A stretch of 64,000 nucleotides of DNA from Oxyruncus cristatus (Eukaryota > Chordata > Aves > Passeriformes > Cotingidae). Positions 49,068 through 59,600 of this stretch are shown here, piece after piece (position 1 is the first letter of the stretch; every line of letters starts with the position of its first letter). A model generated the notes under the pieces. The model made no database searches, had not been told where the DNA came from, and saw only the letters and a program-made list of their open reading frames with translations. Both the position numbers and the translations under genes were made by a program. The stretch spans positions 720,528 through 784,527 of the forward strand of contig VXAY01006938.1 of assembly GCA_013399855.1 (NCBI GenBank). Reading direction: 5' to 3'.

Positions 49068-52000
49068 TAAAGCCAAAGTCAATAACTCCACTATTTGGGG
49101 AACTGACATGATAATAAAATATTTGAAGTTCCAAAGGTCGATATTTTCTAGAGCAAATGAGTCGGAAAGGCGTTCAGATGAAGGCCTGAATGGTTTGGTA
49201 GAAAGAGTTTTTTGAATGTATGGACCAAATGCTGTTCCAGAATACATCATTTTCCCCAAGGTAAAGTTTAATAGCAGGCTCGATTGCTCAAATAGTATTC
49301 CAATTGTTTTTTGACAATGCTTTGATAAACACAATATCTTTCTTTATCAGCCAGCAAGCAAATTTTGTTAATTTGATTAGTATGTAATACTGCTAATGTT
49401 GATTAGGCATTAATAACTAACTGCAATTAGCAAAGCTGGAGGAAATTTTGTTTCTTACCAGAGAAACTGGAAGTTCACCTTTAGGTCACTATTCAGTTCT
49501 GCAAACTGCACCTTGGATAGTAATCTTGTCTGGTAACAGAGACTGAGTCACACACAAGGCCAAAATAAACTATTCCCTAGAGCTTGGCATATGGCAACTA
49601 GAACTACAGAAGGCAAACCTTTAAGGAGAGAGGGGGAATCTGAAAAGAAATAGAGATGGTTAAGAATCCTGTAAGGTAAGGCAATAGGAGGAGTCTTACT
49701 AAAATTTCTCTAGTTGACTTCAATAAAATGCGGTACTTTCACTTGATAAAACAGAAAAGGTGTTAGGCATGTGGGTTTCATGTGCTTTACTGAAACACTG
49801 TTTTTCAGAATTTACACAGAAGAGTGGTTAAGAAAAGCAGAGAGAATCCTAGAAATTCAGCTAAAAAAGATGGCAGTTTTTCGGAAAGCCCTGCATTGCA
49901 GTCAGTGAGCAGTGGATCCTATGGGCACCTTTGGGAAGGGTACATTTCCAAAAAATTCATGTTTGTGCTTTCTTTGAGTGTTGGTCAAAGAAGTCATAAT
50001 TAGAAAAATAATGTCTTAAAAGATTTTATAAGGTGTATATTTGATTAGATGGTTTCAGTTATGGAATTGAAGGAGTTAAATTATGAATTACAGTTGTATT
50101 TTAAACTTTTTTATTTTCAGTTTTCTCATGAACTGACAGTGCATAGAAAACATTTGTCTGCTTTGGAGTAGGACTGTAACTGTGAAACATCCTTATGTGT
50201 ATGCTTGGAAAAGTCTCTGCAAGGTTGTTGAACTTCAGCCAGCTGTTTGCCATGCTGTATTTATTTGAACCCCCATGGTTAGCAAATAAGCCCACTAATG
50301 ACAGCTCTATCTATCAGCAAGTGGATTACTTTCTCATTGTTCTTTCTGCAGGCTTGCCAGAGGCTGGAAATGCCTCACAGAAGCTCAGAGACAGGAAAAC
50401 AACAGTTATTAGAAACCTAAGTTGGAGACAAGCTGAAATACAAGGTGTACTGCATGTTCTAGAAGTGATAATGTAAGAATGCCATATTAGTATCCTTAAA
50501 CAAGCTCCACACATAGAATCAATGGAATTGCTCCAGGTGGCTTTTAACAAGGAATATCATAAACCCTTTCAAAGGAAACCAGTTTTGTCCATACATAAAG
50601 AAATAATAACTTGTGAATTATGTGACTCATATCATGGTTTGTCTTTTTTGTTTTGGGGTTTTTTTTTTTTCCCCTACAAGATGAAGTTCTGTGTTTGGAA
50701 CCCTCTGATCCTTTTTCCTGTATCCCCACTGATGTCTGAATGGGATCCTTGTTGGTTTTGTGAGCACTATGAGAGAACAGGTGTGCTTCCTGGGTGCCCA
50801 AGTCATTTCCTCATACTGAGGGAGACCTAAGGCTTACTGCTGTTTTCCCTCTCTCCTCTACAGCTGTCTGGTTTCTGCTGGAGGGTAGGAATCAAAGCAC
50901 AGTTCCATAGGTTTTGTATCTGGGTGATCAGGAGCAGGTGCTGTGGCTACACAGTGAAATGTATTTGCTCCGTACTTTAGATCTTGCCTCTAGAAACTAA
51001 TCTTGAAGATTTTTCTTTCCCACTTCCCCAGAATATATTATTAATTTTGGGGCTGTTTTTTTTCTTTTATTGCAGTAAGAATTTTATTATGAAGTGCCTT
51101 AATGTTTAGTGATACCCATAACATGTTTCAAGTTTAATGTATTGAGGAATATTTGAATCCAGGTGGCTCAGCCTGCAAGCTGCAAATAGAAATGCAGACT
51201 GGAGTTTGGATGGGAGCATGAGATGAGGCCGTGAACTGCCAATGTTTGGGGTCATGAAGGACACAAAGACAGGTTTGTGAACATTTTGGTAACAAAGGAG
51301 ATGAAGACAGGTGATGCCAGCAAGGTGAATGGACACGGAGAGAGGAGGCAGGAGGAGAAGACAGAGAAGGAAGAGACAGATTGGTGTGCAGGGGAGACTG
51401 TGAGGCTGTAAAAGCCTGGGTGTTCTTGTGCTCGGCGGGGGGCTCCTTGGAGAGACCGTCTTGAGTTGTTGTTGTGTTACTGTGCCAGGAATACGTTGCT
51501 TTGTGGAAAGTTTTAGACTCTGCTGACAGAAACCTTGGGTTGAACTGGTAAGGAAATATGGTCTGCCTGTGTGTGAGTGGGGTGTGTAGGGGGTCAAGTG
51601 GGATGCCCATCGGCTCTTAGGAGCCACCCACTGCGTAGGGCCTTGGATCCCAGCAGTGAAAGTCTCTGGCAGTTGTAAGGGTGACAGCCACTGAGTCTTG
51701 CGAATGATCAGACTGGGAAGTTTTATTAACGAATGAAGGGTTAAACAATGAGAAATGGGAAACTGCTCTTGTGTTGGAGGAAGTTATCTGTTGACTTAAA
51801 TCAAAATGGAACTGTGTGAAGAAATCTGAGCAGGCTGAGTGGGTTGTCTAACAACATTCAGTTGGGATAAATGCAGACAATCCAGGCTGGAAGGAAAAAT
51901 GCTTGTTACATTAATTTTTTTTCCCCCGCTTTTTAATATTTCTAAATTCAGTATGTCCACTTTGGTGTTACCTCTATGAAGTTTAAAGAGATGTTTAAAA

Positions 52001-52600
52001 TCATCTCTTATCAATGTGGTGATGTACCATGTAAAAAATATTTTGAATTTTTTCTTTCTTAATTTACATTAGTGATACAGCTTAATTTGGCGTAACTTGT
52101 GCTTACTGATCACCTCATTAAAAAAATATGCCAGATGTAGATTTGGATGAGTAGAGAAGGTGCTTAAGGACTAAGGAAATACTTAAAGTTATTGTGGAAA
52201 AATGGAATGGTATAAAATAATAAGATGCCTAAAATAACACTAAACCAAAAGGATAACAGCTGAATTGAAAAAATCAAAATTTATAAAGGGCAATACTTTT
52301 TATGTGCCATAACTATGGTTTGGATTTTATTTCTTTGGGAATCTGCTGAGGCTGTTGCAGTATTGCAGAGTAGTAGGATACTGATATGAACACCAAGAAC
52401 ATCTGGATCTGTCGTTAAGTCTGTCACACTTTGTAAGGGATTGTCAGAAAATGAACATCTCGGTCAGACCCAATACAGGAATATAAGCGTTTATAGGCTA
52501 GTCAGAGAAGGAAAAAAAACCGTATTTGGATGTATTTGGGAGAAGCTGGGTGCGCCACTGCTCACCGCTGTCCACATTGCTGATCTATAGTATGTGGTTG
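49068..52600. other. Spacer between NANP and EIF2AK2 promoters
   Basis: The stretch is mostly AT-rich and unique-looking. At 51,106-51,627 there is a GC-richer, plus-strand purine-biased segment with two overlapping minus-strand open frames of 173 and 158 codons. They are Ser/Pro/Leu-rich and match nothing I know. It may be an old LTR or other repeat. No gene is supported. Confidence 0.45.
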
Positions 52601-52841
52601 CTATAGCAAAAAAAGGCAGCAGCTAGTCAGGGAAGAAGAATGCCGGGGGGTCACAGCACTGTGGGTGGGTGACACATCTTTGCGAAGCAGCTCGCCCTCC
52701 TTGCTGCCCTCGTTCCCCTGTGGCTCAGGAGCGCTGGGCAGAGCGAAGCCGGCGGAGGCTCCGCTCCTTGCGGCGGGCGGAGGGCGGCTTCCCGCGGCCT
52801 CGGGAAGGAGCCGCCCCATCCTCTGCGGGACTCTCCCGCCC

Positions 52842-52855
52842 TTTCGGTTTCGCTT
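52842..52855. promoter_or_regulatory. Interferon-stimulated response element (ISRE)
   Basis: TTTCGGTTTCGCTT is a full match to the TTTCNNTTTCNNTT form of the ISRE (GAAANNGAAA on the other strand), the site bound by ISGF3 and IRFs. It lies about 100 bp before the exon 1 donor of EIF2AK2. The mammalian gene is induced through an ISRE in the same position. About 25 bp upstream, 52,802-52,816 (GGGAAGGAGCCGCCC) partly resembles the KCS element next to the ISRE in mammalian PKR promoters; that part is tentative. Confidence 0.85.
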
Positions 52856-52864
52856 CTGACAGAC

Positions 52865-52950
52865 GGGCGGTGCTGCGGGAAAAGAAACTTCATAGCTCGC
52901 TGGGCTCCTGGAGCCCCCGCGGGTCCTGGAGCGTCTGCCGCGGCTCGCAG
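52865..52950 (+). other. EIF2AK2: EIF2AK2 non-coding first exon (5' UTR), start approximate
   Basis: The 3' edge is well defined by the donor CAG|GTAAAC at 52,950/52,951. The transcription start cannot be seen in sequence; it is placed just after the ISRE by analogy. No in-frame start joins to exon 2. Confidence 0.6.
52879..52888. promoter_or_regulatory. Second IRF-like GAAA pair
   Basis: GAAAAGAAAC has two GAAA cores spaced by one base instead of two, about 25 bp downstream of the perfect ISRE. It could be a weak auxiliary IRF site or may lie in the 5' UTR. Confidence 0.35.
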
Positions 52951-53473
52951 GTAAACGGTGGCGAGGGCGGGCAGGGGATCCCGCGGGTCCCTCCCGAGGG
53001 GGGCTGCCCGCACCCCGGCGGGAGCAGCGCTGGCCCGCGGCGCTCGGCGGCCGGGAGCCAGAGGTCGGCTTTGGACAGTGAGGCTTAGCCTGTCCGTCAG
53101 CGCGGTTTGAAGGGTATGTTCAAGTGCCCCTCTCAAGGAAGCGATTCTAATTTTGGAGAAACGTAACTGATTATTTTACCCCCACAGAATTCGGTGAATG
53201 ATTCAGCCTTTTCCTGTCAAGAAATCTGCTAAGAAATCTTCCGTAATCACTAAGTTCTCCATTCTGCTTTCTAAAATTCTTATTCCAAGCAGTGACTCTT
53301 CAAAAACTGTGGCAGATCAACCATTTGAATTGGACATTTGAATTAGTTTTCTATGGACTTTGTTACTGGCACCAGTTTTCTATTTTACATCACAGCAGTG
53401 ATCTACCAGGATTAGGGGCTGTCTCTATTCTATGCCTAGAGTCACAGACAAATCTTTGGTTGTTACTTTGCAG

Positions 53474-53600
53474 AATATATTTAAGATTGCATCAAAATGG
53501 ATCTCGAGTCTATGGAGAAGATCAACCATTACTGTCAAGTAAATAAACTTACACTGTGTTATGACCCTGCTGGGATGACCGGCCCACCTCATGATCCTGA
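53474..53600 (+). CDS. EIF2AK2: EIF2AK2 exon 2 (first coding exon)
   Basis: The acceptor is TTGTTACTTTGCAG at 53,460-53,473. There are 23 bases of 5' UTR, then the ATG at 53,497, and the donor GA|GTAAGT follows 53,600. It encodes residues 1-34 plus two bases, which is helix 1 and strand 1 of dsRBD1. A second in-frame ATG is codon 6 (MEKINHY). Confidence 0.92.
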
Positions 53601-56600
53601 GTAAGTTCACTATGCATGTCAGTAACTGGAAAGGCTCTTCCTGTGATGAACAAACTGAGCAAAGCTTGCAGTCACAAAGGTTAATTTGCTGAAAGCATAT
53701 ATGCAGCAGGAGAGCTGATTGAAACCATAAATTGAGTGGCAGATGCATGCGATAGAGTTTGGGAAGAAAACTGGTTTCAAAGGTGATAGCTCTTTCATAA
53801 AGCAACAGCAATGCACTTGTTACTAGTAACTATATTTTGAATATGTTGTGCATATACCATAAAATCTCTCAGGAGGTGGGTTGGGTTGCAGCATGTATTT
53901 CAGTTTATGATCTATGCTAACTTAAGTGCTTGGATTTCTCTTCAGTTTTACAAAGCGTTGATGCCTAACCATAAAGGTTGAGTGTATATTAATTGATTGT
54001 GTACCAACATGTTTAATATGTGGTTTATTTTTGAACATCTGTTACAAGAAAAGGGTCTTCTAACCAAAAAGTTCTGTTTTCCCAGTTAGAGACAATTACA
54101 GGTGATGGAACGTATTTTATTTTTTAACACAAATATAGTGTTTTGCTGGGTTTTTGCTTGCCAAATACCTTAGATACTCAAGATCTATAGTGTTTCCTTG
54201 TGTGATTTTTTTTCTATTTTTTTGCTAGTTTGCATGAAGACAAACCTTATGCTACTAATATGTTTCTTTTAATGTCTTCCATGTTGTAGACACCCAGCAC
54301 TGTCTACAGACTTATTCTTAGACCTGACTATAGTTCCAGAATAAATTAATGAGTATCATCTGTCTCAAATGATAATCAGTTATCTTAATTTTTTTCCCCA
54401 TGCAGCTCATGTAACTCAAAAAGTAACTCTTACTGCAGTAACAGCCACAGCTTTGGTCACAGAGCTACATTTTTGTGCCTCAAAAGTCATGGCATGGGAC
54501 TGACAGAATTTATATACATTCCAAAACTGTGCTTTTTCATACTTCTCTGTGTGCTCTGCTACATTCACAAATACAGTTCAGCTCATTGCATGACAGTAGT
54601 ATCTAGGAAAATCCTAGATAACCTGGCCTATTCCAAGAATACATTGTAAAGTGTCTACAGTGATGCCTGCTGTAAACCTTCAGCACCCTGGTGATGCTCT
54701 TTCCCAGTGCTCTGCCTGCTAATGGGATGCACTGGCCACTGCTGGTACTGAGCTGGCTCCCTACCTCTTTTGTGCTGTGTCTTATCTCATGCAATTGTCT
54801 GAGACATGATGCAGAGATAACTGATGCTGTAGCTGCTTCCAGTACAATGTCTGGCAGGGTCAGTGCTGAACACAGTGTAAGAAGGTTGAGAGAGTCCTGG
54901 GTGGCCCAGTCCTGACTGGCTACAAGCTTTCTTGGGCTGGGAATGCAATGTGTGTAAAACTAGGCCAGTCCTGCCTAAACCTAGAAAATCTGGGAATTAT
55001 CTCAGGGTTCATGGTGAATAATTGTGACTGTACATTCGGAACCAACTCATGTAATGTTCATTCAGCTAATCCTCAACTCAGGTAATTAACTCATTGGTCA
55101 TTGACTGCACACTTCTTCAGGATGCTTAAACAACATGGTGAATTTTGGATGCAACATAATAACTGAAAGCACGTAGTATTCAGCACTTAAGTATGGGTTG
55201 ACTAACAAACCCTTTCCCAAAGAACTATCTTTCTTTGGTACGTTTTTCTTTGTTTGCTGTTTCCTATGTGTAGAGCACGTGGCACACTATTATGTGCCTT
55301 GTCCTACTGTTTGCTTCCTTAAGGTTTCATATTAAGCCTATTCTGCATCTGCATTTCTTTCCACGCAAACATTTCATTAAAGGGAAGTGGAGAATTAAGT
55401 TGGAATAATGAAAAAAGTGAATTCCTAAAGTCATTCCACTGTTTGAGACAAATTATCCATGGAGAAGCTTATGGTGTTATACCTGGACTGTTTTGTTGTG
55501 TGAATCCATCTTGTTGGCTGTGAGCACCTATATGTTCCGCTGCACTCTGCAGCACTGACTTACCCTCAGGCTCTAATGGTCACTTTAACTTGTTGTAAGT
55601 TTGTGCTGCTGCCAAAGGCAGAAATCTAGTTGTTTTATCCTCTGTTGCCTATTGTGCAAAGGCAGCAGCAGAAAAATTAGGGGATTTGCAGCTGCAGGAT
55701 GGGTCGGATCCGGATAAGGACTGATCCATCTGAATCCAACCATTTCTTATTAGGCCACTGTGGGGGGTTGACCTCAGGCAGCAGCGAACTCCCAGCCAGC
55801 CACTCGCTCACTGTCCCTCAGTGGGACAGGGAGAAGAATCAGAAAACTTGTGGATTGAGATAAACAGTTTAACAGATGAAGCAAAACTGTATGTGTGACC
55901 AAAGTAAAATAAGGAATTTTGCTTGTTTGTTGTTTGTGGCTGTCTTTAAAGTCATCTCTTGCAAAGCACCAGACGTGGTTTTTGCACTTACTGAGTAGTG
56001 TACATCACAGGGTATCAAAAGTGAATGCAATGTCACATCTGGTTCCATGAAATCAACATTAGCTAATGTTTCCTCTCGGTATAGTTTTGCAGTGCTGAGA
56101 TGTGTCCTGGTGTTAGGGCCTCACAACTTTGCTTGTAACAATACTGACCTCATGCACTCTCTTGCTTTTAGAAATTTAAATAATTTCGCTTTTAAAAGGC
56201 AGTTAAGCAGTTAAACATACTGTTAGAACTAATGTTTAGTTCTAACACATGCATTTGTGACTAGGGAGGAAACATTTTAATATATTCATACTGAAGAATT
56301 ATGATAATCAGGAGCTGGATATAATGAAAATACAGGAATAGTTCAATACCTCACAGTATATTATTGTAGATAATAAAACCAAAGTTTAATCTGAGAAGGT
56401 TATTAAGTATATATGAGGCAAAATGTAACAATGTTTCAGAAAAGTTTCCTTCATTGCAGGTTCACAGTTGTGGTCAAACTAAATGATGTGGAATATGCTA
56501 GAGGCACTGGTAAAAGTAAGAAAGAAGCAAAAAGAGTAGCAGCAAAAAAAACGTGGGAAATGATTGAGAAACAGGTGAGTAAATATCAGGAATAAGTTTT

Positions 56601-59600
56601 GGTGTTTTTTTTTTTTTGCTAGTAAAGGTTGCAGATGAATGTCTCAAAGTGGACTATCAATAAAATGTCATTTTTTTTCTTCAATTTGGAAAAGTTTCCA
56701 ATAACTTAAGTAGTCTTTGTTCTGTCTTATTCAGCACTTTTCAACCTTTTACCACTGAATCATTTTTCTTATTATTCTACTACAGGGTTGATATGTAATA
56801 TTGTGTTTCCCCCTCTGCTGTTATAGGAGGATGAGGAAATGTATTTGCCCTTGTTAAGCTGCCTTGGTGTATCCAGAGGGGACAGTGGTCCTTTTTCATC
56901 TAGACAACTGTTCAGTAATTCAGTGTCTTCAAAACATTTGCAGGGCATTGCACAGTATGTCTGTTGCCCTTCTGCTAATGAAATTGCTTCCTTTCACTTG
57001 CATTCATCCTTATTTCCTTGTCATTATATTCTTTATATTTTAGCTGGTTATATACTCTGTCCTTGATTAAGTTTAGGTTTGAATTTTGCTTCCCAATTTT
57101 CTGCCAAGTGTTTTCTGATAGCTCTTCTTTTCTTTTTGACTCTGAATGCTTCTTATCACTTTTTGGGTGAAATCTTTCCTTGCCTGTTTCCATATGGTTT
57201 TTATTGTGTCACCATCATTACTTTAACACAATTGCAGCATGTTTGCTAATATATTAATAATGCTGCTTAATCATGAGACAGCTGAAAAGTCCCGCTTTCT
57301 CCTCTTGTACATGCACAGGAGCATTTGCAACCCTTGCTAAGTGGCAGGCTCAGCAGCATCCTGATGCCATCCCTTCTTCACAGATCATACCCTATCTTTT
57401 CCTAAATGAGGTGGGATGGTGAGAGACATGATGAGAGGTTGGTAGAGACACAGGTGTAGTACTTGGAAAACTGGATTTACATTTCTTTCAAAAAGTAATA
57501 TTTTAGGGTTGGGATGTTTGTCCTTGGCCACAAGGGACTCCGTGAATGCCAACCTGGGATTTCTTACGAGTACTTTGAAAAGCTGAGAAATCTTGCAGCT
57601 ACATTAGATCTTGGGCAGTGTTTATCTTAATGTGTTTATTAAGTTAAAGTTTTTAAGTTACCTATTTTGTTTGGTTTATAGCTGCAGAGTGCTTCAAGTA
57701 TGGATGCTGCAGAATTAGTGACAACTCAAAGAATCTCATCACCTGAACCAGACACAGACTATGTCAGTCTATTAAATATTTTTTCACAAAAGACACGGCG
57801 TAAAGTTGACTATCCTAAAAAAACTTGTACTGGAGACGCACATGCTCCCATGTAAGATGTCTTTGTCATCCTACTTCCTTCTAATACTTTGTTTTATTTA
57901 CTAATGCTACCATTAGTTGTCTTCAGTCATGTTAGATGAATCTTTAGAAATAAAAATTCAGAGGTGGTCTGGAGAGAATCCAGTGGAGGGTGGTTAAGGA
58001 ATTGGAGGATATGCCATAGGAGGAGAGGCTAAGAGGATCAAGTTTGTTTAATTGGGAGAAGAGATAGCATGACGATAAAATGGTAATCAGTGCTGAAAAT
58101 CATCAGTTTTCTTGGCTGTAGCCTTGGGAACTTAGTGGACCTCTGGGTATGTGTCTTGGAGACTTCTAGGAATAAAGCACCAAGGAGCCTGTTTGTGTCT
58201 CTTTGCATATGTATCACAGTCAGTGAGTTGTAGAAATGTTCCAGTTAATGACAGGTGCAGGATGATAAAGAATATCTACATATTTTAACTCTCTTGATAA
58301 TATCTGCTGGAAAATTCCTCCTCTCTTATCCTGCAAAATCAGCCATTTTAAAACCTAAACTGCAGATCATTTGTAACAGAGAGCGTGTATGATATATTGC
58401 TTTGAGAAGCTCAGCCTTAAAAAGTGCTAAATAGTCCCTCTCTAAAAGTGAGTTATCTTAAAGGCACATCAAATTAATTGTCTACCATTATTAATTAGAT
58501 TAAAAGTATATTGGGAACACTGTCCTGAATATGTATATTTCAGATTTCCATTTTATGATGTCAATTGACTATAGTGTTTAAAATCATTAAATTAAGACTT
58601 GTCATATGGGATATAAGATTTGATTCCCTATTGTATTTGACAGATTTTCTTGTAGCTGTACAATTAGCGGTCAGTTGTATGGAAGGGGCACTGGAACTAC
58701 CCTAGCTGCTGCAAAACAAGCTGCTGCAAAACAAGCACTTGAGAAGGTAAATAGAGAAGGCTCTCTAACAGTATGTGCTATATTTACCCTTAAGACACAA
58801 GTTTAATTCTTGTATCTTTAATCTTTGAACAGATACCCTCATTGTATTTAAAAGCATATTCCAGGGATTCCACTAAAGACAGAAATAACCTATTTTTTGG
58901 TGTGTTGTTTGGGCTACAGGATTCTGTTGGTAGAATTTGTTGTGTTTATCTATTCAATTGCTGGATTAAAAAAAATCTAGCAGTTGATATCTCTGTATTT
59001 CAGAATATGGTCTCATATGTTGTCACTCAAGGATCCATACATATTAAAATTTCTAAATCTCAACTAATGCACCAGTTGTCTTCTGTGTGAAGTGCTGTTG
59101 AGCTCCCTGGCTATGAACATAAGTCACTTACTGCCTTCTATTGGATCAGAAATCTATTGTGAAATGCGAGAAAAGCAAAAGCAGGAGTCAGAATCAACAG
59201 GATTTGCCTTCCGTAGTGTTCCAAGGCAGAATGCAGTGAAGCAGAGCAGAGCTGTTGTCTTCATGCTGGCAATTGTTATTTTCACATGTGCAAAAAATTA
59301 TCAGAATTCCAATATTGATCCAAACCCACTTCTGAAATGCACTGAACACATGAACTAACTTAAATGAAGTGTAGTTTAACTTGAAGGATGGCAGTATGGA
59401 GGAGGGAAGAAATCTTTTTTAAGTACTTTTTAAATTATTTGGCAGTTACTGTGAATTTTCAATGCTTCCTTTATTGTTGTTTTTAAGTTAACCATGTAAT
59501 TAATGGCCTCTTATATTTCTAGGATTCTTTCTTAATATTTTCATGTGTTGCAAGCTCATGGATCTTTGCATTTTCATCAAAGTCTGAAATTTACTACCTC

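Larger units (their letters stand above)
52660..53100. promoter_or_regulatory. EIF2AK2: CpG island promoter of EIF2AK2
   Basis: A GC-rich, CpG-dense block spans the interferon-response element and the non-coding first exon and extends into intron 1. No TATA box is visible near the presumed start. Mammalian EIF2AK2 also has a TATA-less promoter with an ISRE. The open frames here on both strands are compositional. Confidence 0.75.
53601..56459 (+). other. EIF2AK2 intron 2 (2.9 kb)
   Basis: A GTAAGT to TTCATTGCAG intron. It contains an avian LTR fragment (55,757-55,920) and a perfect 12-bp hairpin (56,221-56,247). The open frames in it lack domains. Confidence 0.85.

Noticed and set aside
56827..57066. 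Possible extra EIF2AK2 exon starting EDEEMYLPLL
   Set aside because: An acceptor-like TATAG precedes it, but no consensus donor in a usable phase follows, and exons 3 and 4 already join in phase.
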